Assembly (NCBI GenBank): GCA_945956915.1
Contig: CAMFJH010000012.1
Coordinates: 1 to 58,692, forward strand
Reading direction: 5' to 3'
DNA length: 58,692 bases
DNA from: an uncultured Francisellaceae bacterium
GTDB lineage: Bacteria; Pseudomonadota; Gammaproteobacteria; UBA6186; Azoamicaceae
The translations under genes were made by a program, and so were the position numbers. Below the pieces are notes generated by a model. It was not told where the DNA came from. It saw only the letters and a list, made by a program, of their open reading frames with translations, and did no database searches. Below, one piece after another: positions 28,190-35,928 of the stretch (the first letter of the stretch is position 1; each line of letters opens with the position of its first letter).

Positions 28190-29035
28190 TTATTTTTCCG
28201 CGATTAGCCCAACGGCTTCTTTGCCATCGCGATTAGATTCAGAGCCAAACTTTTTCATAGAAACAAAATCAGTTTTTGTTACTTTAAAGCCGGCAGCTTT
28301 GAGTGCTTGTTCTAAGGTTTCAATAGATACAACATGCAGCGTGGGAGGTAAAGCATAAGCTTGTTCTGGTAAGTGATCTTTGATAATTACCAAATCTTCT
28401 CCTGGCCATTTTTTGTTTGTATCATATTTTATTTTATCTCTAAAAGCAATGTGATCTTTTGACATCATCACAACATAAATTTTACCGCCCGGTTTAAGCC
28501 ATTCGTAAGTTTTAGTCAAAATGTTTTCAATGTCTTTGCCTTTAAAAAAATGTAATACTCGATGCATGATCAATAAATCTATAGAATTATTGGGTAGAGA
28601 AACCTTGCGAATATCTTGCTGATTTAAATACAGTTTAGCTTTTTGTTCAGGGGTAATATGTTTTAAAGTATATAATTGCTGGTTTTCAGAAATTTCATTA
28701 CTAATAACAATTGCACCCTTATTGAGTGCATGTCGTGTGAGGGCACCATAACCGGCACCCACATCCATTACCACCATATCGGGCTTAATGGCATTTAAGA
28801 AAGATTCGCTTACCCAGTTTAACTCAGCTTGCACCACATCAAAGCCAAATTTATTATCAGTTACAAAAGCTTTTTTACTTTCACTGAGCCTGGGCTCTGA
28901 AATAGATTGCAGGTCGATATTAATCGTATTAGCGGGTTTGCCACAAGCTTGGGAATTAAGACTAGCAGCATGAGTGCTAAGACTGAAAATCCATACTAAA
29001 AAACAAAGTGTTATCTTCGAAATGCTATTTTGCAT
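28190..29035 (-). CDS. class I SAM-dependent methyltransferase with a signal peptide
   Basis: I choose ATG 29035, which has AGGGAG eight bases upstream, over the ATG at 29110, which has none. The 281-residue product then begins MQNSISKITLCFLVWIFS followed by LSTHAAS, a normal Sec signal peptide. The mature part has the SAM-binding motif MVVMDVGAGYGALTRHAL, a second motif VISNEISENQQL, a post-motif LLIMHRVLHFF and a Gly-rich LKPGGKIYVVMM. It is thus a full class I methyltransferase predicted to be exported. SAM is not expected in the periplasm, so it may act after further secretion, or the signal may be atypical. The substrate is unknown. Confidence 0.8.
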   Translation of the reverse strand: MQNSISKITLCFLVWIFSLSTHAASLNSQACGKPANTINIDLQSISEPRLSESKKAFVTDNKFGFDVVQAELNWVSESFLNAIKPDMVVMDVGAGYGALTRHALNKGAIVISNEISENQQLYTLKHITPEQKAKLYLNQQDIRKVSLPNNSIDLLIMHRVLHFFKGKDIENILTKTYEWLKPGGKIYVVMMSKDHIAFRDKIKYDTNKKWPGEDLVIIKDHLPEQAYALPPTLHVVSIETLEQALKAAGFKVTKTDFVSMKKFGSESNRDGKEAVGLIAEK

Positions 29036-29176
29036 AACTATGCTCCCTATACTGTAGGTAATTTTTGGTACAGATATAGCTTTATCATACACAAAAAGTG
29101 TAAAATTCACTAGAAATACTTAGGTTCAGGTTATTTACCTACATTATTAATTTGAGCATTTTGTTATTAAAACCTT

Positions 29177-29806
29177 TTAGCCATTAATGAAAGATACATT
29201 TTGTTTAAAGGTTTTCAATTTTTGCATCGCTGCTGCCAACTCTGCCTTAGAATAGTAAGGGATAGCATATTGTATAAGAACAGAATCATAAGGTCCTGAA
29301 GCGCTCAATAACAATGAAACACCATTTGATCCATGTGCACGAACCTTAAAGAGACGCATCGAATATAAGTAGGTTTTAGAGCTACGATCCTGAGTATCCA
29401 AAAGTTCAAAATTTTCATGTTCTTTCTGTGCTGTAATGCAAGCATTCGCGAGATCGATTGCATTGCTGCGCTCTCTAAGTGAGAGATTGGTTAGCAAGTT
29501 TTCAACCCAACCCTGTTTTACAGGCTTAGAATAATTTGTAGGTTTAGAATAAGAAATGGCTTCAAAACCACCCTTTTTAATTGTTCTCACAGTACTTAAG
29601 TCTTTTGGTAAGGTTATTTGCAAACTAACAGGCTTGGCAATCGTGTGATTCACTGGAAAAAGTACGTGCATTTTATATTTTTTCTTCAGTAAATCTTCTG
29701 TGGATTTTGCAATATGCGCTTGTGTATCTTCTTTTGCGATAGCAAACTCGCTGTTAAGCATAAAAAGGCTTAAACAGATTATAAGGAAACTAGTTAACTT
29801 TCTCAT
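29177..29806 (-). CDS. small secreted protein of unknown function
   Basis: The 209-residue product has a clear signal peptide (MRKLTSFLIICLSLFMLNSE then FAIAKE, cleavage near residue 24) and a mature alpha/beta region without cysteines. Visible segments include HVLFPVNHTIAKPVSLQITLPKD, VRAHGSNGVSLLLSASGP and a C-terminal AELAAAMQKLKTFKQNVSF. I recognise no family. It follows, on the same strand, the larger membrane protein and precedes the exported methyltransferase by about 140 bases. A periplasmic or outer-surface location is predicted; no enzyme motif is visible. Confidence 0.7.
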   Translation of the reverse strand: MRKLTSFLIICLSLFMLNSEFAIAKEDTQAHIAKSTEDLLKKKYKMHVLFPVNHTIAKPVSLQITLPKDLSTVRTIKKGGFEAISYSKPTNYSKPVKQGWVENLLTNLSLRERSNAIDLANACITAQKEHENFELLDTQDRSSKTYLYSMRLFKVRAHGSNGVSLLLSASGPYDSVLIQYAIPYYSKAELAAAMQKLKTFKQNVSFING

Positions 29807-29955
29807 TTTAAGCTCCGAATAAAAAACAATTAATAATTAACATAAGCTAACGATCTTATATTACAACTATATATTTGTAAATAGGTCTTTGGGTATTATA
29901 GCGATGTTTCTGGAAATACTTTGCAATTGAAACAGAGATATTCTAGTATGCATAC

Positions 29956-31647
29956 TTAGGGCTTAATCGGGTTTGAATGATGAGTAGTTGTAGAACTCAA
30001 AGCGGGGAGAGTGGCTTTTTGTCCTGAGGAAGCTGGTTGTACATCTGGATTTTTTATCGTGGGCGATAGCTGGTGGAATAAAACGGAGTTTGGGGTATGT
30101 TCATCTGAAAGAGGTTGTGGGTGGGCTTGTAAATTTTCTTCTAATTTTGTGTGATCGCGTGGGATACCTCCAATTTTTAGAATGGCTTCTCTGGCTTTTA
30201 TTCGTGATGGAGGTTCAGACTTTGGGATCTGGATGATATAAGTCTTAGGTCTTAAGCTGAGAGGCTTCTCGTAAGCATCGATGAGATTGGGAATAAATCC
30301 CAGAGCAAGTACGCGTTCGAATTGTTTTACAATATTTTTCTCATCTGCTTCTTCAATTTTTCCAGAATCAAAACTTCCGCGAGCCAATAAAAGGATAGGT
30401 TCGGATTCAGGGTTTTTAAGCGCAATGGAACGAATTTTTTTATCATCGAAGCTAAAGCTGGTATCATTTAATACACCTTGTTCACAGGCATTTTTAAAAT
30501 CGAATAATATTTTTTGGTTATCGGCTTTTGCCAATAAATTTTTCTTTCTAAAATAAGCCACAGCACTCAAGGTCATTCCAGCGATAGCAACACCCAAACC
30601 TACTGTTGCCAGTATTGCTAGGGTTGCAGGTGGAAAAGCAATTGTGCTTATCGACAAGGTAACTGCGATCGCAATACCCAGTGCACCTGTGCTGCCTATA
30701 GTACCTGCTATGTTGCCAAGAATATTGCTGACATGTCCTTTTCTTCGAATTTTTTTTCCTTCAGGTGATTGAATAATTGTTTTGCTTGCTTTATATTTTC
30801 TATATGCGCTTATTGTAGAGCTTAAGTTATTGATTAAAATAGCGCCGGCTGCTATCACTGGTAATAAGGGCATGCTGACAGTTGCCACTAAAGTTGCTAT
30901 TACCCCACCTACACCGGCAACAACACTTACAGTATCTAATTTCTGAGACAACTGTGCGGTTCTTTTGCTTGGATTATTACGATTAGAAAGTGTAAAAGCA
31001 GCGCGAGCTAGCATAAGTGGAAAGGGGGCTAGCATTTGACCCAAAGGGTTCAAAGGAAAGGGGCCATTTCCAATCCAAGCAGCAATGTCAAGTGCTTCTT
31101 CAGCAAACGATTGAATTCGAGTATATTTTTTTGCTCTTTTTTTAGATTGTTCTATGGTACTCAGTGCTGCTTGCATTTCTTTCTGAGTATTTACATTTTG
31201 AAAAGATTTTGAGGTTATTTCAAATAATTTGTTCTTTAGAGCTTCTTTGTTTAAAACATGATCATGCAATTCTGTTTTTTTGCTTTGCAATTCGCCTTCA
31301 ATATTTTTTTGGAGTACAGAGTTAAGCGGTATTTCACCAGATGCTTGCAACAATTCATATTCTAGTTTTTTTATTTCTTCTAATCGCGTTTTCATGGGAT
31401 ACTCTAAGGATTCAGCAAACTCTTGCCATAAACTTTGGGGAGGAGGTAATGTAGAGGCTATTGCAAGAATTGCTTTGCTTGTGGTTATACTTAGATTTGG
31501 CAATTTTTTATCTTGAGAACGAAAATTATTGATTGCAAGTAATAAAAAATTTTCATTGCTGAATAGCGCTAGAGCAAGCTGTTTTGCTCGTTCTGAATTT
31601 TGCTGTTCGTAGTTATGGGTATTTACATTAAAATGCACAACAGACAT
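29956..31647 (-). CDS. multi-span membrane protein of unknown function
   Basis: I choose ATG 31647, which has CAGGAAG a few bases upstream, over the in-frame ATG 31689. The 563-residue protein has a helical N-terminal part to about residue 220, including LQSKKTELHDHVLNKEALKNK. Two pairs of long Ala/Gly/Val-rich hydrophobic segments follow (about 235-285 and 310-375), then a soluble domain and a Pro/Ser/Thr/His-rich tail. No signal peptide is seen and no family is recognised. Central hydrophobic hairpins flanked by soluble domains, with a polar disordered tail, are frequent in type IV effectors that insert into host membranes. That reading is speculative. Confidence 0.7.
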   Translation of the reverse strand: MSVVHFNVNTHNYEQQNSERAKQLALALFSNENFLLLAINNFRSQDKKLPNLSITTSKAILAIASTLPPPQSLWQEFAESLEYPMKTRLEEIKKLEYELLQASGEIPLNSVLQKNIEGELQSKKTELHDHVLNKEALKNKLFEITSKSFQNVNTQKEMQAALSTIEQSKKRAKKYTRIQSFAEEALDIAAWIGNGPFPLNPLGQMLAPFPLMLARAAFTLSNRNNPSKRTAQLSQKLDTVSVVAGVGGVIATLVATVSMPLLPVIAAGAILINNLSSTISAYRKYKASKTIIQSPEGKKIRRKGHVSNILGNIAGTIGSTGALGIAIAVTLSISTIAFPPATLAILATVGLGVAIAGMTLSAVAYFRKKNLLAKADNQKILFDFKNACEQGVLNDTSFSFDDKKIRSIALKNPESEPILLLARGSFDSGKIEEADEKNIVKQFERVLALGFIPNLIDAYEKPLSLRPKTYIIQIPKSEPPSRIKAREAILKIGGIPRDHTKLEENLQAHPQPLSDEHTPNSVLFHQLSPTIKNPDVQPASSGQKATLPALSSTTTHHSNPIKP

Positions 31648-31804
31648 ATTTACTTCCTGCGTAGGCTTAGTGTTTGAAAAATAATTCATATAGTCTTGGT
31701 AAATAAAACAGCAAAAAAGTTCATAGTCTTAGAATAGAGTTGTGTGAACATACACTTGGATGTTATAAAGCTGGCTGGCAAAGAAAGATGGCTTTCTAAG
31801 TTTA

Positions 31805-31833
31805 TTGACAGAAAGACTTAATATTCTTATCAT
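31805..31833 (+). promoter_or_regulatory. near-consensus promoter of gmhA with +1 at the start codon
   Basis: TTGACA (31805-31810) is a perfect -35 box. Exactly 17 bases later TATCAT (31828-31833) matches the -10 box in five of six positions. The predicted +1, seven bases on, is base 31840, the A of the gmhA ATG. No usable Shine-Dalgarno site is present, only GTGGG touching the start codon. A leaderless mRNA is predicted. Confidence 0.7.
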
Positions 31834-31839
31834 AGTGGG

Positions 31840-32439
31840 ATGGATAAAGACGATTTAGAGTATCATTTAGCCGCCGCATTTGTAGAGTCTGAGAAAGTAC
31901 TCTCTCGATTTCATCGCCAACCTCAGAATATCGATATTGTGGTTTCTTTGGCGGAAAAAATGTCTCATGCATTAAACACTAATAAAAAGATTTTAATTTG
32001 TGGAAATGGTGGCAGTGCATGTGATGCTATGCATTTTGCGGAAGAATTCACCGGTCGCTATAGAAAAGATAGAAAACCTTTGCCGGTAATGCATTTGCAT
32101 GATATTGGCCATATTACTTGTGTAGGCAATGATTATGGTTTTGAAGAAATCTTTTCCAGGGGGGTCGAGGCTTATGGCCAGCCTGGAGATTGGTTAATTG
32201 GTTTATCCACAAGTGGTAATTCGTCCAATGTAATAAAAGCATTTGAAAAGGCTCGAGACTTAGGCCTTCACACCTTTGCTTTGTTAGGAAAAGAAGGTGG
32301 GAAAATGAAAGGCATGTGTGATGTTGAATTGATTATTCCTGGTTTGACAACCGATAGAATACAAGAAGTACATATGACGATACTACATATTTTAATTGAA
32401 GGTGTTGAAAGGATTTTATTTACTGAACATTATCAATAA
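31840..32439 (+). CDS. gmhA: sedoheptulose 7-phosphate isomerase
   Basis: The 199-residue SIS-domain protein has ILICGNGGSACDAMHFAEEFTGRYR, the GmhA active-site segment. It also has LIGLSTSGNSSNVIKAFEKA and the C-terminal helix TTDRIQEVHMTILHILIEGVE. It converts sedoheptulose 7-phosphate to heptose 7-phosphate for LPS core synthesis. The N terminus aligns with other GmhA proteins from the chosen ATG, so the start is secure despite the missing Shine-Dalgarno. The msrBA fusion follows 27 bases downstream. It is separated by about 190 bases from the divergent membrane-protein gene. Confidence 0.94.
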   Translation: MDKDDLEYHLAAAFVESEKVLSRFHRQPQNIDIVVSLAEKMSHALNTNKKILICGNGGSACDAMHFAEEFTGRYRKDRKPLPVMHLHDIGHITCVGNDYGFEEIFSRGVEAYGQPGDWLIGLSTSGNSSNVIKAFEKARDLGLHTFALLGKEGGKMKGMCDVELIIPGLTTDRIQEVHMTILHILIEGVERILFTEHYQ

Positions 32440-32466
32440 TATTAATAAATTGATCAAGGAGTGATT

Positions 32467-33444
32467 GTGAATTTTGACTACAAAAATCAAAAAGAAGCAT
32501 TTTGGAAACAACATCTGGATGATAAAACCTATTCTGTTTGTCGTTTAAAAGGCACAGAACCTCCACATATCGGTAAATACGATAAATTTTATGAACCTGG
32601 TGTTTATTATTGTACCTGTTGTGGTGGTGATTTTGCTTTATTCACGTCTGATGCAAAATTTGATTCGGGTACGGGCTGGCCGAGTTTCTATACGCCAATT
32701 CCTAAAGCCATCGTAGAACAGCCTGATCCTTCGGATACTGTAAGGGGGTTTATTGGGCTTGCGCGAACCGAAGTCATTTGTGCCCGATGTCATGCGCATT
32801 TGGGACATGTTTTTGATGATGGCCCAGAACCCACGGGTAAACGTTATTGTATGAATTCGGTATCCTTATCATTTTTACCTGAAGGTGAAAGTCCTATCAA
32901 TCGTTTTGATTTAAGCATGAATACACAAGAAGCGATTTTTGCGATGGGCTGTTTTTGGTGTGCAGAATCTGCATTTAGAGATCACCAAACTAATGAATTA
33001 TTAGCAGGTATTTTAGAATTGCGCGTGGGTTATGCCGGTGGCACTAAACCTAATCCCAGCTATGAATCCCATGAAGGATATCGGGAAGCACTAAAAATAA
33101 GCTACAATCCCAGTCTACTATCGTATGCGCAATTATTGGATATTTTTTGGCATAATATAGATATATTTGATGATTCAGGGCAATTTGTTGATAAAGGTTT
33201 CGCTTACACTACGGCCATTTTTTACGCAGATGAATCTGAAAAAATAATGGCAGAAAGTATGAAACTAAGTTATGAACAGCGTTTTAAACGTTCAATTGCA
33301 ACAGAAATTTTATTGGCCACAACTTTTTATGATGCAGAGGCATATCATCAAGATTATAAATCAAAGAATCCTATCAGTTACAATCGATATCGTTGTAGTT
33401 GTGGTAGAGATAAACGTTTAAAAGAAATATGGGGAAATGTGTAA
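32467..33444 (+). CDS. msrBA: bifunctional methionine sulfoxide reductase MsrB-MsrA
   Basis: I choose GTG 32467, with AAGGAG ending five bases upstream; GTG 32461 overlaps that site. The 325-residue protein has an MsrB domain first (zinc-binding YYCTCC and ICARCHAH pairs, DSGTGWPSF, nucleophile Cys in [10 protein letters not shown]). An MsrA domain follows, with nucleophile Cys in [15 protein letters not shown] near residue 160, then GYAGG and a Cys-containing tail CSCGRD. Together the domains repair both R- and S-methionine sulfoxide. The B-then-A order is one of the known fusion orders. The gene overlaps the start of the HIT gene by one base (TAATG). Confidence 0.93.
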   Translation: MNFDYKNQKEAFWKQHLDDKTYSVCRLKGTEPPHIGKYDKFYEPGVYYCTCCGGDFALFTSDAKFDSGTGWPSFYTPIPKAIVEQPDPSDTVRGFIGLARTEVICARCHAHLGHVFDDGPEPTGKRYCMNSVSLSFLPEGESPINRFDLSMNTQEAIFAMGCFWCAESAFRDHQTNELLAGILELRVGYAGGTKPNPSYESHEGYREALKISYNPSLLSYAQLLDIFWHNIDIFDDSGQFVDKGFAYTTAIFYADESEKIMAESMKLSYEQRFKRSIATEILLATTFYDAEAYHQDYKSKNPISYNRYRCSCGRDKRLKEIWGNV

Positions 33445-33776
33445 TGGAAGATTGTATTTTTTGTAAAATCGTAGCAAAAACCGCGAATGCGAACATTATT
33501 TATGAAGATGACAATATCGTCGTATTTCCAGATTTGCACCCTAAAGCCAAAACACACTTATTAATTGTACCTAAACGACATATCAATAGTTTATTGGAGC
33601 TATCGCAATCAGACAATAATTTAATAACACATATGATTTTACACTTACCTAAAATTGCACAGCAAGTGGGCGTTAAAGGATTTAGAACAATTATCAATAC
33701 AGGACGAGAAGGGGGGCAACAAGTGGATCATTTGCATCTTCATTTGTTGGCTGGCAATTTGCAAATTGCGTCTTAA
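33444..33776 (+). CDS. HIT family protein (HinT-like)
   Basis: I start at ATG 33444, which overlaps the msrBA stop (TAATG), giving [21 protein letters not shown], the normal HinT N terminus. The 110-residue product carries FPDLHPKAKTHLLIVPKRH and the histidine triad DHLHLHLLAGN near the C terminus. HinT proteins hydrolyse purine-nucleotide phosphoramidates in the cytoplasm. Length and motifs are normal. Translational coupling to msrBA suggests the gmhA-msrBA-hinT genes are one unit, closed by a weak hairpin and T-run at 33788-33810. Confidence 0.9.
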   Translation: MEDCIFCKIVAKTANANIIYEDDNIVVFPDLHPKAKTHLLIVPKRHINSLLELSQSDNNLITHMILHLPKIAQQVGVKGFRTIINTGREGGQQVDHLHLHLLAGNLQIAS

Positions 33777-33787
33777 TGTTTAGGGGG

Positions 33788-33810
33788 GAGCATATCTGGC
33801 TCATTTTTTT
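33788..33810 (+). terminator. weak intrinsic terminator after the HIT gene
   Basis: GAGC (33788-33791) pairs with GCTC (33799-33802) around a seven-base loop, followed by an A and seven T residues (33804-33810). The stem is short, but the T-run and position 12 bases after the stop support a terminator for the gmhA unit. Confidence 0.4.
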
Positions 33811-33834
33811 GGATAGTTAATAAAAAAAATTTGA

Positions 33835-34533
33835 TTATGTTCCAGAGAAATCTATCTTCATATAAATCACATTTTTTTCTCTTTTAACGATGATAGTTTT
33901 TTTAATTGGATCGATATTATAACTTAAATAGCAGCTAATCCTAGGGTTTGTAAGAATGGAGGGATTAAACACAGCGATATTTGTACCACTCAATTTTCTC
34001 GCTGATGGTGCTAAAAGCCCGGGATGTCCTTGTTTCGAGAGCCGATGACCAATTTGATGCGTCAAAGAATAATCATTAGCAATAAGGTCCGGATATTTTT
34101 TTTGGTGTCCTCTTAAATCAACTAAAATGCCTTCACATTTTACATCATAAATGGCTCTCTCCCTGTATATAATTTCTTCCATGCCTACTATGCTTATTTC
34201 ATTTTGTAAATTATGATAAGCAGTCTCATAAATGCTTGTATCAAGCCCCAAAGATCCATACCAACAGCCAAATGACCCATCGCTATAGCGCGTTCGTTGA
34301 TAATTTTCAGCTTCAAAAGGAAACATAATGCTTGTTGTGTAATGGTATCCTCTGCTCAATAAACCCAGTGGCATATTTCGTTTGACATGAGATTCTACAG
34401 CTTGTGCAATCTCTTTGCTACCGTCATCCTCATCATATAGATCGTCAAATAAATCTTCGCTTTTCCTTAGAGAAACAATATTGCGTTTAACATCTGTATT
34501 CACAGCTTCATTTTTTTGAAATAAATCGTCCAC
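33835..34533 (-). CDS. RES-domain toxin
   Basis: The 232-residue protein has the RES family residues in order: Arg in YQRTRYSDGSFGCWYG, Glu in TSIYETAYHNL, and Ser in LLAPSARKLSGTNIAVFNP. A VDLRG strand lies in between. RES toxins degrade NAD+ by phosphorolysis or hydrolysis and stop growth. The N-terminal 70 residues are acidic and probably form the antitoxin contact. Its ATG overlaps the stop of the upstream Xre-type antitoxin gene by one base (TAATG arrangement), the normal order. All key residues are present, so it is likely active. Confidence 0.88.
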   Translation of the reverse strand: MDDLFQKNEAVNTDVKRNIVSLRKSEDLFDDLYDEDDGSKEIAQAVESHVKRNMPLGLLSRGYHYTTSIMFPFEAENYQRTRYSDGSFGCWYGSLGLDTSIYETAYHNLQNEISIVGMEEIIYRERAIYDVKCEGILVDLRGHQKKYPDLIANDYSLTHQIGHRLSKQGHPGLLAPSARKLSGTNIAVFNPSILTNPRISCYLSYNIDPIKKTIIVKREKNVIYMKIDFSGT

Positions 34534-34958
34534 TAATGACCTCTAATATAATCTAAATACCGAGCAACGCGCGCAATACCAATAATACCTTCTGATTGCA
34601 TGATTTCTAATGGTGTAAAATTATCAAAAATTCGATTTCGTCGATTTACCCAAGAATACCTAATATTAGGATTTTTAGGATAAAGTAAGCGGAGCGCTTT
34701 ATGAATAGCCAGTAAGTACCCAGCCCTATCGAGCATATCGCTAGATTTGGGTAAGGGATTAATACCTTTTCGGTATTTTTCCAGGGTGCTTCTACTGGAT
34801 TCACTGATTCCTAATAAATTGGTTTGAGATTTCTGACTTAATTCCCAATGTTCAAATAATTTCATTAACATAGAAGCGAGTTTTCTTCTTGTTTCATCAT
34901 CTTCTAAGTTGATCTCTGGACCACTACTTGAAGTGTGTTCAATGGGTATTCTATTCAT
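34533..34958 (-). CDS. Xre/MbcA/ParS-type antitoxin of the RES module
   Basis: The 141-residue protein has an N-terminal helix-turn-helix-like region (HWELSQKSQTNLLGISESSRSTLEKYRKG). A C-terminal domain follows (DMLDRAGYLLAIHKALRLLYP, NRIFDNFTPLEIMQSEGIIGIARVARYLD) of the DUF2384/MbcA-ParS type, which occupies the RES toxin active site. AGGAG precedes the ATG, and a promoter with TTGCAA and TATACT separated by 17 bases lies upstream. It is the first gene of a two-gene toxin-antitoxin operon back to back with the Phd-VapC module. Confidence 0.87.
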   Translation of the reverse strand: MNRIPIEHTSSSGPEINLEDDETRRKLASMLMKLFEHWELSQKSQTNLLGISESSRSTLEKYRKGINPLPKSSDMLDRAGYLLAIHKALRLLYPKNPNIRYSWVNRRNRIFDNFTPLEIMQSEGIIGIARVARYLDYIRGH

Positions 34959-34998
34959 ACTGCTCTCCTAAATTCAGGAAGTCTTTACTCACTTATAA

Positions 34999-35027
34999 AG
35001 TATAATAGAAATAATGTATTTTTGCAA
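34999..35027 (-). promoter_or_regulatory. promoter of the Xre-RES operon
   Basis: On the minus strand TTGCAA (35022-35027) and TATACT (34999-35004) are separated by 17 bases. The predicted leader to the ATG at 34958 is about 35 bases and contains AGGAG. Autorepression by the antitoxin is usual for this family; no clear operator symmetry was picked out by eye. Confidence 0.5.
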
Positions 35028-35087
35028 ACTTATTTTGCTCTCAAAACTACATTTTAGATAGATAAACGCAGATGTTATTTGGGCTGT

Positions 35088-35116
35088 TTGACATCAACAT
35101 AAAAATTAGGTACTCT
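35088..35116 (+). promoter_or_regulatory. promoter of the Phd-VapC operon
   Basis: TTGACA (35088-35093) is followed after 17 bases by TACTCT (35111-35116), a four-of-six -10 match. The leader carries AAAGGGGGG just before the ATG at 35157. It is back to back with the Xre-RES promoter. Confidence 0.5.
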
Positions 35117-35156
35117 ATGACTATAGATACATGACCATGGTTACAAAGGGGGGTAT

Positions 35157-35414
35157 ATGCATACTCATTTACATCATACTGAGACCATTAAAGCAGGTGA
35201 ATTTAAAGCACACTGTCTTGAACTTATGGATGTTGTTAATCATGAGAAAAAGGAATTTATTATTACCAAGAGGGGTGTTCCTGTAGCAAAATTGGTTCCT
35301 ATCATAGAGTCAGAAGCTAGCCCATTCGGATATTTAAAGGATACAGTCGTATATATGGAAGATATTATTTCTCCTGTTGATCTTAAGTGGAGTGAGGATC
35401 CGGAGACTGAATGA
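35157..35414 (+). CDS. Phd/YefM-family antitoxin
   Basis: The 85-residue protein has the Phd/YefM N-terminal DNA-binding fold (ETIKAGEFKAHCLELMDVVNHEKKEFIITKRGVPVAKLVPI) and an acidic C-terminal tail that would wrap around a toxin. A strong purine-rich ribosome site (AAAGGGGGG) lies at 35146-35153. Its stop overlaps the vapC start by four bases. The tail (SEDPETE) is short, as in many VapB partners with this fold. It should repress its own promoter and neutralise the PIN toxin. Confidence 0.88.
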   Translation: MHTHLHHTETIKAGEFKAHCLELMDVVNHEKKEFIITKRGVPVAKLVPIIESEASPFGYLKDTVVYMEDIISPVDLKWSEDPETE

Positions 35415-35830
35415 TGATGAAGAAGATTTTAATTGATACTCATATTTTAATATGGATGATCACAGCTAGCGATAAGTTGAGTAAAGAAGCCGTTGAGCTC
35501 ATTCAGCAGGCAGTTCCCGAGCGGCGCATGCTACTTTCAGCGATTAGTTTATTGGAAATTACAATGCTTGTTCAGAAAAAGCGTCTACAATTTTCTACGC
35601 CGGTAAGAATGTGGTTAGAGCGTGCATTGACAACGCCAGGTCTTTCATTAGTGCCATTAAGTCCTAAGGTATTAATAGAAAGCTGTTTGTTGCCCGGAAA
35701 AGTTCATGGTGATCCAGCCGATCAAATGATCTTGGCTACAGCTCGTATCGAGAATGCAACTTTAGTTACCCGTGATCAGAATATTATAAAATATGCAAAG
35801 TCACAAAAAATGGCCTATATTAAGGGCTAA
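35411..35830 (+). CDS. vapC: VapC-type PIN-domain toxin
   Basis: The 139-residue PIN domain has the four acidic active-site positions: Asp in KILIDTHILIW, Glu in ISLLEITML, and Asp residues in GDPADQMILATA and LVTRDQNI. VapC toxins are magnesium-dependent RNases that cut tRNA or rRNA. Three consecutive in-frame ATGs (35411, 35414, 35417) can start translation; the ribosome site GGAG fits any of them. The gene is coupled to the Phd-like antitoxin. A copy of the dispersed intergenic element lies just after the stop, in the opposite orientation. Confidence 0.9.
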   Translation: MMMKKILIDTHILIWMITASDKLSKEAVELIQQAVPERRMLLSAISLLEITMLVQKKRLQFSTPVRMWLERALTTPGLSLVPLSPKVLIESCLLPGKVHGDPADQMILATARIENATLVTRDQNIIKYAKSQKMAYIKG

Positions 35831-35847
35831 CATGTGAATATCTTCAT

Positions 35848-35925
35848 AAAAAAACAGGCGCGCGTAGCGCTACATTACCCACTTTTATTAAAAGGGGGTC
35901 AGCAGCATGCTGCTGGGGGGATTTT
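35848..35925 (-). repeat. dispersed intergenic element, copy 2 (fullest copy)
   Basis: On the minus strand, starting four bases after the ivd stop, the element has three symmetric parts. CAGCAGCATGCTGCTG (35900-35915) is a perfect 16-bp palindrome flanked by C-runs. A second stem pairs CCC-CTTTT with AAAAG-TGGG. Finally GTAGCGCTAC leads through GCGCGCCTG into a run of seven T. Its first half matches the element at 48702-48755 and its last part matches 18593-18620. The T-run after paired segments suggests it terminates the lexA-to-ivd transcript. Confidence 0.75.
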
Positions 35926-35928
35926 ATA

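Noticed and set aside
31648..31689. Longer start (ATG 31689) for the membrane protein
   Set aside because: No ribosome site upstream, while ATG 31647 has CAGGAAG at suitable spacing.
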